Source of the DNA: Bacilliculturomica massiliensis
GTDB taxonomy: Bacteria; Bacillota; Clostridia; Peptostreptococcales; Anaerovoracaceae
DNA length: 64,000 bases
Assembly (NCBI RefSeq): GCF_900605495.1
Contig: NZ_LR027601.1
Location: 1-64,000, forward strand
Reading direction: 5' to 3'
The position numbers and the translations under genes were made by a program. Below the pieces are notes generated by a model that saw only the letters and a list, made by a program, of their open reading frames with translations, searched no databases and was not told the DNA's origin. This document shows, in pieces, positions 54,115-63,714 of the stretch; positions within the stretch are counted from its first letter, which is position 1; every line of letters begins with the position of its first letter.

Positions 54115-54297
54115 ATGGCTAATAAAGTGAAAATCACACTGACCAAGAGCACCATCGGCGCTTCCCCTGCTCATAGAAAAGTTGTAGAAGCGCTTGGTCT
54201 GAAAAAAATCAGACAGACAGTGGAATTCGAGGATACACCGCAGGTTCGCGGAGCGATCGCAAAAGTAAAGCATCTTTTATCAGTAGAAGAACTCTAG
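54115..54297 (+). CDS. rpmD: 50S ribosomal protein L30
   Basis: A 60-residue L30 with VKITLTKSTIGASPAHRKV and ALGLKKIRQTVEFEDTPQV. Normal length and ribosome binding site (TAGGAGG). Confidence 0.97.
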   Translation: MANKVKITLTKSTIGASPAHRKVVEALGLKKIRQTVEFEDTPQVRGAIAKVKHLLSVEEL

Positions 54298-54317
54298 GAA
54301 CGGAGGTGTAGCAAGAC

Positions 54318-54758
54318 ATGAAACTGCATGAATTGAAAGCGGCTCCTGGCGCGTCCAGAAAGCCGAAGAGAAAAGGCAGAGGTACCGCTACCGGTCAGGG
54401 CAAAACCGCCGGCAGAGGTATGAACGGTCAGAAGTCCAGAAGCGGCGGCGGCGTACGTCTCGGCTTCGAGGGCGGCCAGATGCCTTTATACAGACGAATC
54501 CCCAAGAGAGGATTCACAAACATCTGGAGAAGAGAATATGTGGGAGTCAATGTGGGGGCTTTGAACGTGTTCGAGAACGGAACGGAAGTGACGCCGGAAA
54601 TGCTGATGGATAAAGGCCTGGCAAAGGGTGTTACGGAAGGGATCAAAATTCTCGGTGAAGGAACACTGGAAAAGAATATTACCGTAAAGGCTCAGAAATT
54701 CAGCAAAACAGCTATTGAAAAGATCGAGTCTGCCGGAGGAAAGGCAGAGGTGATCTAA
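54318..54758 (+). CDS. rplO: 50S ribosomal protein L15
   Basis: A 146-residue L15 with [20 protein letters not shown], the glycine-rich RNA-binding N-terminus ([19 protein letters not shown]) and a C-terminal globular part. secY starts 1 base after its stop. Confidence 0.98.
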   Translation: MKLHELKAAPGASRKPKRKGRGTATGQGKTAGRGMNGQKSRSGGGVRLGFEGGQMPLYRRIPKRGFTNIWRREYVGVNVGALNVFENGTEVTPEMLMDKGLAKGVTEGIKILGEGTLEKNITVKAQKFSKTAIEKIESAGGKAEVI

Positions 54759-54759
54759 C

Positions 54760-56043
54760 ATGAGCATGATCAAAACAATCGCGCAGGCCTGGAAGGTCGC
54801 GGAGCTTCGGACGAAGATGATCTTCACATTCCTGATGCTCGTCATCTTCCGTCTGGGTTCCTGCATTCCGGTTCCCGGAATCGACCGCAGTCAGTTGGCG
54901 AACATGTTCAACGCCAATGAATCCGGGTTATTCGGGCTGTTCGACTTGTTTTCGGGTGGTTCCTTCAGCAACTTCACCATTTTCGCGCTGAGCATAACCC
55001 CCTACATCACGGCATCCATCATACTGCAGCTCCTCACCATTGCGATCCCCAAACTGGAGGAGATCGCGAAGGAGGGTACGGAAGGAAGAAAGAAGATCGC
55101 TCAGTATACGCGGTATCTCACCGTTGTGCTGGCGCTGGTCCAGGCCATCGGCTACACCTTTGGTTTGTTCAGACAGGTCATCGCCGACAACAGCGCGCTG
55201 TCCAAGATCGTAATCATCCTGACGCTGTGCGCGGGAACCGCCTTCCTGATGTGGCTGGGCGAGCAGATCAACGAAAAGGGAATTGGAAATGGAATCTCCC
55301 TGATCATCTTTGCAGGAATTGTTGACAGAATCCCGAGGGGAATCAGCCATACGCTTTCCGCGTATCGGGATGGAACGGTAAGCATCGTCTCCATCATCCT
55401 GTTTGTGATCTTCGCACTGGTCGTAGTAGTTGGAATCGTTCTGGTCCAGCAGGGACAGAGAAAGATTCCCGTACAGTATGCGAAGAGAGTGGTCGGCAGA
55501 AAAATGTACGGCGGACAGAGCACGCACATTCCGATCAAAGTCAACCAGGCCGGCGTAATTCCCGTTATCTTTGCAATTTCCCTGCTGCAGTTCCCCCTGA
55601 CCATTACCTATATCTGGCCGGGAACGAGCTTTGCAGCGTGGGTTGCCAAGTGGCTGTCCCCCAGCGGACACCCGGGCGTGTGGATCTATGTCACTCTGGA
55701 CATTATCCTCATCATCTTCTTCACCTACTTCTATACGGCGGTCACCTTCAATCCCCAGGAAGTAGCGGACAACATGAAAGCAAACGGCGGATTTATTCCG
55801 GGAATCAGACCGGGACGGCCCACCGTTGAATATTTAAACAAAGTTATGACAAGAATCACATTTGCAGGAGCGATCTTCCTGGCGGTTATCGCCGCTATGC
55901 CGACGCTGCTGCAGCAGTGGACCAACCTCTCCATCGGATTCGGCGGAACCTCCCTGCTCATCGCGGTAGGTGTTGCACTGGATACCATGAAGCAGCTGGA
56001 AACCCAGATGGTAATGAGAAACTATTCCGGTTTCTTGAAATAG
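54760..56043 (+). CDS. secY: Protein translocase subunit SecY
   Basis: A 427-residue membrane protein with ten predicted helices forming the secretion channel. Diagnostic text: RLGSCIPVPGID, the plug-side LFDLFSGGSFSNFTIFAL, GIGNGISLIIFAGI and the cytoplasmic loop PIKVNQAGVIPVIFA. It is cotranscribed with the ribosomal genes as in most bacteria. Confidence 0.98.
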   Translation: MSMIKTIAQAWKVAELRTKMIFTFLMLVIFRLGSCIPVPGIDRSQLANMFNANESGLFGLFDLFSGGSFSNFTIFALSITPYITASIILQLLTIAIPKLEEIAKEGTEGRKKIAQYTRYLTVVLALVQAIGYTFGLFRQVIADNSALSKIVIILTLCAGTAFLMWLGEQINEKGIGNGISLIIFAGIVDRIPRGISHTLSAYRDGTVSIVSIILFVIFALVVVVGIVLVQQGQRKIPVQYAKRVVGRKMYGGQSTHIPIKVNQAGVIPVIFAISLLQFPLTITYIWPGTSFAAWVAKWLSPSGHPGVWIYVTLDIILIIFFTYFYTAVTFNPQEVADNMKANGGFIPGIRPGRPTVEYLNKVMTRITFAGAIFLAVIAAMPTLLQQWTNLSIGFGGTSLLIAVGVALDTMKQLETQMVMRNYSGFLK

Positions 56044-56055
56044 CGAGGTAGAACC

Positions 56056-56703
56056 ATGATGAATTTAGTACTGCTGGGCCCTCCGGGAGCCGGTAAGGGC
56101 ACACAGGCGACAAGCATTGCTGAAAAATATCATATCCCTCATATCTCCACCGGAGATATCTTCCGCAAGAACGTCAAGGAAGGTACCCCTCTGGGGAAGA
56201 AAGCAAAAGAATATATGGATAAGGGCGAGCTCGTTCCCGACGATCTGACGATCGACCTGGTGAACGACCGCCTGGTCCAGGACGACTGCAAGAACGGATT
56301 CCTGCTGGACGGTTTTCCGAGGACCGAATATCAGGCGGAGAAGTTTGACGCCTTTCTGGCGAAAAACGGCATGGAGCTGACTAAGGTCATCGACATCGAT
56401 GTGGCTGAAGACATTCTTCTGGACCGGATGATCGGCAGAAGAGTGTGCAGGGCCTGCGGAAAGCCTTATCATGTGACGAATATGCCGCCGAAGGTCGAGG
56501 GCGTCTGCGACGTCTGCGGCGGAGAGGTGTACCAGAGAGCCGACGATACGGAAGAAACCGTAAAGAACCGCTTTAAGGTATACAAGGAACAGACCAGTCC
56601 GCTGATCGCGTACTATGAGAAAGCGGGCAACATCGCGCACATCGACGGCGCGGGCGCACTGGATACCGTCTTTGCCGCTATCGTGGATGCAATAGGAGCA
56701 TAA
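56056..56703 (+). CDS. adk: Adenylate kinase, zinc-LID type
   Basis: A 215-residue kinase that equilibrates ATP + AMP with 2 ADP. The P-loop GPPGAGKGT is at residues 8-16 and the NMP site reads ISTGDIFRKN. The long LID carries a CxxC pair (CRACGKPYH) and a second CxxC (CDVCGG), the zinc-binding form typical of Gram-positives. The GAGGT site precedes two adjacent ATGs. Confidence 0.98.
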   Translation: MMNLVLLGPPGAGKGTQATSIAEKYHIPHISTGDIFRKNVKEGTPLGKKAKEYMDKGELVPDDLTIDLVNDRLVQDDCKNGFLLDGFPRTEYQAEKFDAFLAKNGMELTKVIDIDVAEDILLDRMIGRRVCRACGKPYHVTNMPPKVEGVCDVCGGEVYQRADDTEETVKNRFKVYKEQTSPLIAYYEKAGNIAHIDGAGALDTVFAAIVDAIGA

Positions 56704-56706
56704 TAC

Positions 56707-57453
56707 ATGATAATTCTGAAATCACAGCAAGAAATTGATCTGATGCGGGAAGCGGCTACGGTGACAAAAGCCATGCTGCTTGAGCTCCCGAAGGTCATCA
56801 CGGCGGGCATGTCCACCAAGGATATCGACGATTACGTCGAGGAGACCATTCTTAGAAATAAGATGATCCCGGCATTTAAGGGATACAACGGGTTTCCGGC
56901 CTGCGCCTGTGTTTCGGTGAACGAGGAAGTCGTTCACGGGATCCCTTCCAAAAAGAAGATTCTGAAGGAGGGGGACATCGTCAGCGTGGACCTTGGTACG
57001 ATCTACAAGGATTACTACAGCGATGCGGCCAGGACCTACGCCGTGGGTACGATTTCGGAGGAAGCGCAGAGGCTGATCACCGTTACGGAGGAGAGCTTCT
57101 TCGCAGGGCTGAAATTCTGCAGACCGGGATACCGTCTCACAGACGTGTCCCACGCCATTCAGGCTCACGCCGAGGCGGCAGGATTTTCTGTTGTACGGGA
57201 CTTTGTCGGACACGGCATCGGGCGGAATATGCATGAGGACCCCCAGATACCCAATTACGGAAGACCGGGTAGAGGGCCGAAGCTGACGCCGGGCATGGTG
57301 CTCGCCATCGAACCCATGATCAATGCCGGAGGATACGACGTGGAGGTCATGCTGAACAACTGGACAGTAGAGACCGTTGACGGCTCCCTCTCGGCGCACT
57401 ACGAAAACACCGTGGTGATTACAGAAGATGAACCGGAGCTGCTGACTCTGTGA
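56707..57453 (+). CDS. map: Methionine aminopeptidase type I
   Basis: A 248-residue metallopeptidase that removes N-terminal methionine. The five metal ligands lie in VDLGTIYKDYYSDAART, GHGIGRNMHEDP, AIEPMI and ENTVVITED. No N-terminal SEC-C extension is present. It follows adk after 3 bases. Confidence 0.98.
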   Translation: MIILKSQQEIDLMREAATVTKAMLLELPKVITAGMSTKDIDDYVEETILRNKMIPAFKGYNGFPACACVSVNEEVVHGIPSKKKILKEGDIVSVDLGTIYKDYYSDAARTYAVGTISEEAQRLITVTEESFFAGLKFCRPGYRLTDVSHAIQAHAEAAGFSVVRDFVGHGIGRNMHEDPQIPNYGRPGRGPKLTPGMVLAIEPMINAGGYDVEVMLNNWTVETVDGSLSAHYENTVVITEDEPELLTL

Positions 57454-57544
57454 GGCTGACGCGGACATCCGCGCCGGCTTTTGAGCGGCATAGCATCCGT
57501 CAGGCGGAAAACGATATTTGGAATTTTGAGGAGGTGCGCCATAC

Positions 57545-57763
57545 ATGGCAAAAAAAGATGTCATAGAAGTATTTGGTACCGTGCTGGAGGCACAGCCAAA
57601 CGCCATGTTCAAGGTACAGCTTGAAAATGGATATGAAGTGCTCGCGCACATTTCCGGTAAGATAAGAATGAACTTCATACGGATTCTTCCCGGCGACAGA
57701 GTAAAGGTAGAGCTTTCTCCCTACGACCTGTCCAGAGGCAGAATCACTTGGAGAGATAAATAA
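57545..57763 (+). CDS. infA: Translation initiation factor IF-1
   Basis: A 72-residue S1-fold protein that occupies the A site during initiation. Diagnostic text: [18 protein letters not shown] and GRITWRDK at the end. The ATG follows GAGGAGGTG. Confidence 0.98.
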   Translation: MAKKDVIEVFGTVLEAQPNAMFKVQLENGYEVLAHISGKIRMNFIRILPGDRVKVELSPYDLSRGRITWRDK

Positions 57764-57769
57764 GGCGCG

Positions 57770-57870
57770 CCTGTCCCGATTTGCGCGGCAAACGGATACA
57801 GGTGTCCCCGTCAGGACTGCCCGGGAGAGCTGGCCGGCGACGGCGCCCGACCCACAGGCAGGCTACGACG
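57770..57870 (+). ncRNA. Structured RNA-like element in the infA-rpmJ gap
   Basis: Single copy of the element repeated at 59562-59823. Helix 1: CCTGT (57770-57774) with ACAGG (57798-57802), containing TTTGC/GCAAA. Then the conserved CCCCGTCAGG, an outer pairing CGTC with GACG, CTGCC (57817-57821) with GGCAG (57857-57861), and an inner CGGG/CCCG. It ends with the conserved AGGCTACGACG. Compared with the other copy, helix 1 and the inner helix keep pairing although the bases differ. Function unknown. Confidence 0.55.
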
Positions 57871-57892
57871 TACAGCGAGGAGGTTTTATGTC

Positions 57893-58006
57893 ATGAAAGT
57901 TAGAGCATCAGTAAAACCCATCTGCGAAAAGTGCAAGGTCATTAAGAGAAACGGAAAAGTAATGGTTATCTGTGAAAATCCGAAGCACAAGCAGACACAG
58001 GGCTAA
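57893..58006 (+). CDS. rpmJ: 50S ribosomal protein L36
   Basis: A 37-residue L36 with the zinc ligands in [19 protein letters not shown] and the usual [10 protein letters not shown] start. ATG 57893 lies behind GAGGAGG. It is between infA and rpsM as in most Firmicutes. Confidence 0.97.
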   Translation: MKVRASVKPICEKCKVIKRNGKVMVICENPKHKQTQG

Positions 58007-58132
58007 AACGCATGAAAAGGACCGGAGGGGAGCGGCTGGTTTTTCCCATGTCTCACTCAGGAAAAACTTCCTGAAGGTTATCTTATCATCATAAACAAAA
58101 AAGACAATCCAGGTAAAAAAGGAGGTAGAAGT

Positions 58133-58504
58133 ATGGCTCGTATAGCCGGTGTCGATTTACCCAGAGACAAAAGAGCAGAAATTGGACTCACCTATATATA
58201 CGGTATCGGAAAGCCGACCGCGGCCAAGATCTTGGCCCAGGCCGGAGTCAACCCGGACACGAGGATCAAGGATCTGACTGAGGATGAAGTTGGTGCCATC
58301 AGAAAGATCATTGATTCGGAATACGATGTGGAGGGAGATCTCAGAAGAGAAGTTTCCCTGAACATCAAGAGACTGATGGAAATCGGCTGCTACAGAGGAA
58401 TCAGACATAGAAGAGGACTGCCCGTCAGAGGTCAGAAGACCAAGACGAACGCCAGAACCCGGAAGGGTCCGAAGAAGACTGTAGGAAGAAAGAAAAAGAA
58501 GTAA
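58133..58504 (+). CDS. rpsM: 30S ribosomal protein S13
   Basis: A 123-residue S13 of the 30S head. Diagnostic text: [37 protein letters not shown] and the basic end [11 protein letters not shown]. The start has AAGGAGG. The 126-base gap upstream has a small hairpin (GGAAAAACTTCC-like, near 58062) and no gene. Confidence 0.98.
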   Translation: MARIAGVDLPRDKRAEIGLTYIYGIGKPTAAKILAQAGVNPDTRIKDLTEDEVGAIRKIIDSEYDVEGDLRREVSLNIKRLMEIGCYRGIRHRRGLPVRGQKTKTNARTRKGPKKTVGRKKKK

Positions 58505-58518
58505 GGAGGTAGGTTAAA

Positions 58519-58917
58519 ATGGCAAAAGCTGTAAAGAAAACAGTCCGCAAAAAGAGAAGAGAACGCAAAAATATTGAACGCGGTCAGGCTCATATTCAAT
58601 CGACCTTCAACAATACTCTTGTTACTCTTACAGATCTGAACGGAAACGCTCTGTCCTGGTCCAGTGCCGGTTCTCTGGGATTCAAGGGTTCCAGAAAATC
58701 CACTCCCTTCGCTGCTCAGATGGCCGCTGAGGAAGCTGCCAAGGGCGCGATGGAGCACGGACTGAAGACCGTGGAAGTATACGTAAAGGGACCCGGGTCC
58801 GGCCGTGAGGCGGCGATCAGAGCGCTGCAGACCGCCGGTCTTGAGATCAACATGATCAAAGACATCACCCCGATCCCTCACAACGGCTGCAGACCGCCGA
58901 AGAGAAGAAGAGTATAG
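58519..58917 (+). CDS. rpsK: 30S ribosomal protein S11
   Basis: A 132-residue S11 on the 30S platform. Diagnostic text: [37 protein letters not shown] and [13 protein letters not shown] at the end. The start has AAGGAGG. Confidence 0.98.
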   Translation: MAKAVKKTVRKKRRERKNIERGQAHIQSTFNNTLVTLTDLNGNALSWSSAGSLGFKGSRKSTPFAAQMAAEEAAKGAMEHGLKTVEVYVKGPGSGREAAIRALQTAGLEINMIKDITPIPHNGCRPPKRRRV

Positions 58918-58938
58918 TGAGAGGGAGGTGTAGTTAAT

Positions 58939-59559
58939 ATGGCAAGATATACAGGTCCTTCCTGCAGACTGTGCAGGAGAGAAGGCCAGAAAATGTTCCT
59001 GAAGGGCGAGAGATGCTATAGCAGCAAATGCGCTGTGGAGAAGAGAAACTACGCTCCGGGACAGCATGGACAGGGCAGAAAGAAGGTATCCGACTACGGA
59101 CTTCAGCTGAGAGAAAAGCAGAAGGCGAAGCGGTTCTACGGCCTGCTGGAGACCCAGTTCAAAAACTACTTTGTGAAGGCTGAGAAGAGAAAAGGCCAGA
59201 CTGGTGAAAATCTGCTGATCATGCTGGAGACCAGACTGGACAACGTCGTGTTCAGAATGGGCTTCGCTTCCTCCAGAAAGGAAGCCAGACAGCTGGTACG
59301 CCACGGCCACTTCACGCTGAACGGCAAAAAAGTAGACATTCCGTCTCTGGAAGTCAAAGCAGGGGACGTCATTAAAGTAAAAGAAAAGAGCACATCTTCT
59401 CCGAAGTTCAAGGAAGTAAGAGAAATGTCCATCAGCACCCCGTCCTGGATCACCGTTGATCCCGACAAGCTGGAAGGCAAAGTTCTCGCGCTCCCGACCA
59501 GAGGAGACATCGATACACCGGTTGCAGAACATTTGATCGTCGAGTTGTACTCGAAGTAG
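58939..59559 (+). CDS. rpsD: 30S ribosomal protein S4
   Basis: A 206-residue S4 that nucleates 30S assembly. It has a partial zinc-type N-terminus ([10 protein letters not shown], then [11 protein letters not shown]), and the S4 domain [20 protein letters not shown]. In E. coli S4 represses this alpha operon; the repeated structured element directly after the gene is notable in that light. Confidence 0.98.
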   Translation: MARYTGPSCRLCRREGQKMFLKGERCYSSKCAVEKRNYAPGQHGQGRKKVSDYGLQLREKQKAKRFYGLLETQFKNYFVKAEKRKGQTGENLLIMLETRLDNVVFRMGFASSRKEARQLVRHGHFTLNGKKVDIPSLEVKAGDVIKVKEKSTSSPKFKEVREMSISTPSWITVDPDKLEGKVLALPTRGDIDTPVAEHLIVELYSK

Positions 59560-59561
59560 GG

Positions 59562-59823
59562 AGACCTATCCCGATTTGCGGAGCAAATCGTCGGAAGGTC
59601 CCCCGTCAGGCCTGCCCATACGAAGGAGCCGAAGGCGACGTTCGGATGGCAGCAGGCTACGACGCAGGATCTGGCGGCGAACATGGAGCTTTGCAGAGAG
59701 CGGAGCAAATCGTCGGAAGGTCCCCCGTCAGGCCTGCCCATACGAAGGAGCCGAAGGCGATGTTCGGATGGCAAGCAGGCTACGACGCAGGATCTGGCGG
59801 CGAGCGTGGAGCTTTGCAGAGAG
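59562..59823 (+). ncRNA. Tandemly repeated structured element in the rpsD-rpoA gap
   Basis: Two head-to-tail copies of a 122/123-base unit (59579-59700 and 59701-59823) differ at about five positions. The first copy with its upstream flank forms helix 1 GACCT (59564-59568) with AGGTC, enclosing CGATTTGC/GCAAATCG. Then come CCCCGTCAGG, CTGCC/GGCAG (59612-59616, 59648-59652), inner CGAA/TTCG with a GCC-GAA-GGC cap, and AGGCTACGACG. This is the same design as 57770-57870. The 416-base gap has no gene. Confidence 0.55.
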
Positions 59824-59975
59824 CAGAACTCTGCAGAGAGCGGTATGTCCGGGACTTCGGGGCACCCAGGCTTTGCCTGCGGCGCCGCGCCGCTTTTCCG
59901 GACAGCCGTGTGATCCGCAGATCGGCAGGACCCCTGCATTACCCCTTAACATATTTTTAAAAGGAGGGATTTTGA

Positions 59976-60923
59976 GTGATCGAAATTGAAAAACCTACAA
60001 TCGAGTGTATCTACTCTGATGAGGACAAGAACTACGGCAAATTTGTGGTGGAGCCCCTGGAAAGAGGCTATGGCACCACATTGGGAAACAGCCTGAGAAG
60101 GATCCTTCTCTCGTCGCTCCCCGGCGCCGCAGTTACCTCCGTCAAGATCGATGGCATTCTTCACGAGTTTTCCACCATTCCAGGTGTGAAAGAGGACGTT
60201 ACGGAGATCATCCTGAATCTCAAGAAGCTCGCCGTACGCCTGAATAATGAGAACACGAAGCGCGTCATCATCAACGCCGTGGGCCCGAAAGAGGTCACTG
60301 CCGCGGACATCATCGCGGACAGCGAACTGGAGATATTCAATCCGGAGCTGCACATTGCAACCCTGGAAGAGAACTCCACTCTCGTGATGGAAATCAACAT
60401 CGCCAGGGGCAGAGGCTACGTGTCTGCGGATCAGAACAAGACAGAGAATACTCCGATCGCAGTGATTCCTGTAGACTCCATCTATACACCTGTCAGAAAG
60501 GTGAACTTTACGGTGGAGAATACGAGAGTCGGACAGGTAACGGACTACGACAGGCTGATCCTGGAGATCTGGACTGACGGAAGCATCAAGCCCGACGAGG
60601 GCGTTTCCATCGGCGCAAAGATCATGCAGGAACATCTGAAGCTGTTCATAGATCTGACCGACAGCATGGATTCCGTTGAGATCATGGTGGAAAAGGAAGA
60701 AGATCAGAAGGAGAAGGCTCTTGAGATGACCATCGAGGAGCTGGAGCTCTCTGTTCGTTCCTTCAACTGTCTGAAGCGCGCTGCGATCAATACAGTTGAA
60801 GAACTGACCCACCGGACCGAGGACGATATGATGAAGGTGCGGAACCTGGGCAAGAAATCTCTGGATGAAGTTAAGCATAAACTGGAAGAATTAGGTCTTG
60901 GACTGAAGCCAAGCGACGAATAG
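59976..60923 (+). CDS. rpoA: RNA polymerase alpha subunit
   Basis: A 315-residue alpha subunit. The N-terminal dimerisation domain begins [12 protein letters not shown], and [20 protein letters not shown] and [15 protein letters not shown] are diagnostic. The C-terminal DNA-binding domain starts near 245 ([20 protein letters not shown]). The start is GTG at 59976 with AAGGAGGG at 7 bases. Confidence 0.98.
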   Translation: MIEIEKPTIECIYSDEDKNYGKFVVEPLERGYGTTLGNSLRRILLSSLPGAAVTSVKIDGILHEFSTIPGVKEDVTEIILNLKKLAVRLNNENTKRVIINAVGPKEVTAADIIADSELEIFNPELHIATLEENSTLVMEINIARGRGYVSADQNKTENTPIAVIPVDSIYTPVRKVNFTVENTRVGQVTDYDRLILEIWTDGSIKPDEGVSIGAKIMQEHLKLFIDLTDSMDSVEIMVEKEEDQKEKALEMTIEELELSVRSFNCLKRAAINTVEELTHRTEDDMMKVRNLGKKSLDEVKHKLEELGLGLKPSDE

Positions 60924-60941
60924 ACGGGAAGGAGGAGAAAC

Positions 60942-61283
60942 ATGCCAGGCTATAGAAAATTAGGCAGACCCACAGCTCACAGAAAGCTGATGCTGAGAAA
61001 TCTCGTAACCGACCTCCTGAGAGAGGGTCGTATCACTACCACCGATACGAGAGCGAAGGAAACGAGAAGAGAAGCGGAAAAGATGATCACATTGGCAAAG
61101 CGCGGCGATTTGCACGCAAGAAGACAGGCGTTGGCCTACATCTTCGATGAGGACGTTGTGACAAAGCTGTTCGACGAGATCGCGCCCAAGTACGCCGACA
61201 GAAACGGCGGCTATACCAGGATCCTGAAGCTGGGACCCCGCAGAGGGGACTGCGCCGAGATGGTATTCCTCGAATTGGTGTAG
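60942..61283 (+). CDS. rplQ: 50S ribosomal protein L17
   Basis: A 113-residue L17 with [20 protein letters not shown] and [17 protein letters not shown], the short bacterial form. It is the last gene of the superoperon. Confidence 0.98.
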   Translation: MPGYRKLGRPTAHRKLMLRNLVTDLLREGRITTTDTRAKETRREAEKMITLAKRGDLHARRQALAYIFDEDVVTKLFDEIAPKYADRNGGYTRILKLGPRRGDCAEMVFLELV

Positions 61284-61348
61284 ATAAAAAATATGATCCG
61301 CAGCGGATGGGCGCGTCCCGCCGCCGCGGGCAAAAAGAACGAAGAGAA

Positions 61349-61380
61349 GACCCGGGCAATGGGATTGCCGGGGTCTTTTT
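61349..61380 (+). terminator. Terminator of the ribosomal superoperon
   Basis: GACCCGGGCAAT pairs with ATTGCCGGGGTC (one mismatch) around GGG, followed by five T residues. Confidence 0.85.
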
Positions 61381-61461
61381 AACATAGTAAATACCGTCCG
61401 TTGATATTTCCGCATGTTTCAAAAAAGTTTATTTTGTGAAAGTGAGCCCGCAGGGCGAATA
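61379..61461 (+). repeat. Post-terminator repeat element, copy d
   Basis: Begins in the T run of the rplQ terminator: TAACATAGTAAATACC, TGATATTTCC, GCATGTTTCAAAAAAG, then TTTATTTTGTGAAAGTGAG and CCGCAGGGCGAAT. It is the copy closest to 28021, differing at only about ten positions. Confidence 0.72.
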
Positions 61462-61565
61462 AGCATCTGCAGGCAGGGGGGAGCAATTTGCTTTGTGGAT
61501 GGGTCCGCTCATTTATGCGTATATTTGAGCAATTATGCCCGCATTCCATTTTTTGTTTTCCCTTT

Positions 61566-61593
61566 TTGACATACTTTATGATATGCTTAGTAT
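61566..61593 (+). promoter_or_regulatory. Candidate promoter of the sigma-54 activator
   Basis: TTGACA (61566-61571), a 16-base spacer and TAGTAT (61588-61593). The 170-base leader is GC-rich with short hairpins. Confidence 0.55.
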
Positions 61594-61760
61594 TAACTGG
61601 CATTCGACCTTCTCCCGGAGAAGATCAGACTCCGAAAACAGCGGGCGCACCGGCCGGGGGGAAGACCTCTGGGGTCAGACCGCAAAACGGAGCGGAGAGG
61701 GACGAGGCGTGGGAAGGCGCGGCCCGCGACGGGCGTACGCCGGAATGGAGGGGATGTATC

Positions 61761-63143
61761 ATGAAGATGCTGAATCGTTATGTAGAGCAGACACTGAAGA
61801 TCTTCAGCAACGCGGACAGCATCATGATTGTAGACGAGAATGCGATCATTCGTTATTATTATACGAAATATCCTGATGTAAGCGCTTTGAAGGGAACCGA
61901 TGTGCTGGGCAAAAAACTGCTGGACGCCTATCCCTATCTGACGGAGGAAAGCAGCTACATCATGCAGTGTCTGAGGACAGGAAAGTCCTTCATGAACTGC
62001 GAGCAGACCTTCACTTCCTTTCTGGGAACCACGATCCACACGATCAGTTCTGAAATTCCCATACACGACGGCGGAAAGATGGTAGGGGTGGCGGATATCG
62101 CCATCTATCTCGACAAGCCCATCGAGAAGAAGAATCTGAGCATCGAGTTTAACACGGATCAATATCTGAATCAAAACAACGGCTACGATCTGGAGGATAT
62201 CATCACCCAGGATCCCAATTTGAATGATATAAAGGAAAAGATCCGTCTCAGCAGCGACAGCGACGCGCCGGTGCTGGTCTACGGAAAGACGGGGACGGGA
62301 AAAGAGCTGATCGTGAACGCTGTCCACAAATGCAGTTCAAGGCACGACGGCCCTCTGATCGTGCAGAATTGCGCGGCCATACCGGCCACGCTGCTTGAAA
62401 GCATACTCTTTGGAACGGTGCGGGGCAGCTTTACCGGAGCCAGCGACACCATGGGTCTGTTTGAGATGGCGGACAACGGAACCCTCTTTCTTGACGAGAT
62501 CAACTCCATGGAGCTGGAAGCCCAGGCGAAGATCCTGCGGGCCATTGAAGAACAGAAAATACGCAGGATCGGCGATAAGAGAGTGCGCGATGTAAACGTG
62601 CGGATCATCGCAGCCATGAATGAAGACCCTCTGGAGTGCGTGAAGCAGCGGAAGATACGGGAAGACCTGTACTACAGGCTCAGCGTCATACGCTATGATC
62701 TGCCGGAGCTGAAAGAAAGGCGGCAGGATATTCCGCTTCTCATGGAGTATTTCCGAAAAGAGCTGAATCAGAAACTGAATAAAAACATCATCGAGTATTC
62801 TGATCAGGTCAAACGGGTCTTTATGAACTACGACTGGCCCGGAAACGTCCGGGAGCTGAAAAACGTCATCGAAGGCGCTTACCATCTGAATTACGGCGCG
62901 ACCATCGACGTTGAAAATATACCGAAGTATATGCTCGACAACATTGATATAGGGAAGATCGTTATAGAAGATACTTCGGATAAGTCGCTGGAGGAACTGG
63001 TGTCGGAATTTGAGAAGAAGCTCATCGAAACAAAGTACGTGGAGAATGACAGAAGATTATCAAGGACAGCCAAGGCGCTGCAGATATCCAAGCAGGGGCT
63101 CTGGTACAAGATCCGCAAATATAATATCGATCAGAAATATTAA
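61761..63143 (+). CDS. Sigma-54-dependent PAS-domain transcriptional activator
   Basis: A 460-residue NtrC-family activator. An N-terminal PAS-like sensor (about 1-120; SNADSIMIVDENAIIRYYY) is followed by the AAA+ domain: Walker A GKTGTGKE at 175-182, the sigma-54 contact loop GSFTGA at 222-227 instead of GAFTGA, Walker B GTLFLDEIN, and DWPGNVRELKN. The C-terminal Fis-type helix-turn-helix reads LSRTAKALQISKQGLWYKI. There is no receiver domain. ATG 61761 has GGAGGGG; the longer frame upstream is not supported. Its target genes are probably beyond the window. Confidence 0.88.
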   Translation: MKMLNRYVEQTLKIFSNADSIMIVDENAIIRYYYTKYPDVSALKGTDVLGKKLLDAYPYLTEESSYIMQCLRTGKSFMNCEQTFTSFLGTTIHTISSEIPIHDGGKMVGVADIAIYLDKPIEKKNLSIEFNTDQYLNQNNGYDLEDIITQDPNLNDIKEKIRLSSDSDAPVLVYGKTGTGKELIVNAVHKCSSRHDGPLIVQNCAAIPATLLESILFGTVRGSFTGASDTMGLFEMADNGTLFLDEINSMELEAQAKILRAIEEQKIRRIGDKRVRDVNVRIIAAMNEDPLECVKQRKIREDLYYRLSVIRYDLPELKERRQDIPLLMEYFRKELNQKLNKNIIEYSDQVKRVFMNYDWPGNVRELKNVIEGAYHLNYGATIDVENIPKYMLDNIDIGKIVIEDTSDKSLEELVSEFEKKLIETKYVENDRRLSRTAKALQISKQGLWYKIRKYNIDQKY

Positions 63144-63176
63144 AAGCTATCAATATTAAAAACAATCTTTCAGGAA

Positions 63177-63211
63177 CCGTCAATCGCACAGGCGATTGGC
63201 GGTATTATATT
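63177..63211 (+). terminator. Terminator behind the sigma-54 activator
   Basis: CCGTCAATCG pairs with CGATTGGCGG (one G-T pair) around a 6-base loop, followed by an AT-rich tail. Confidence 0.7.
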
Positions 63212-63489
63212 ATGTGGATCGAATCATCCGTTGATCGAAAACACGAAAGGACCTGTTTTTTCTTTTTGCCTGCTATCAACACTCAAAAAAGAAAAAAACA
63301 GAGGACGCAGCAGGAACTTGAACGGTTTGCCTTGTCGATCTATGTCGCTTTTTTCTTTTTGTAAGCAATTCTGTGTTTAAAACGAAAAATATTTTCCATA
63401 TTTTTAATATTAGATATGTATTATCCATTTTATTTTCGTTTTTGGAGCTTTTGTGAGGGCAAAAAGAAAAAATCAAGAAAAGGACCCGC

Positions 63490-63686
63490 ATTTTCCTTGG
63501 CTGGCCGGCTTTCGGTATTCAGGAACTGTTCCACCAGGCATCTGAAGGGTTCCCGGCATTGATCCCGGAGCTTTTGGGTACAGGAAGGAGGCACGAGACT
63601 TCATAATCTGCCCCCTCAGCGGGGAGACAGCGATACAGGCAGATGAGGAAAGTGTAAAGAGGAGGAGCGGAAAGGCTCCTCTTTTT
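63490..63686 (+). ncRNA. Candidate noncoding RNA with intrinsic terminator
   Basis: No reading frame with a ribosome binding site and a start codon is present, yet an intrinsic terminator ends the region (GAGGAGC/GCTCCTC, 63662-63681, then TTTTT). Upstream ATCTGCC (about 63606) pairs with GGCAGAT (about 63637) around a smaller CCCC/GGGG hairpin. No known RNA family was recognised, and no good promoter was found. Confidence 0.35.
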
Positions 63687-63714
63687 ATGCGGTCAGAGAT
63701 CCCGCCCCCCTCTT

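Noticed and set aside
63490-63686. 6S, SRP or tmRNA gene
   Set aside because: None of the conserved core sequences of these RNAs could be found.
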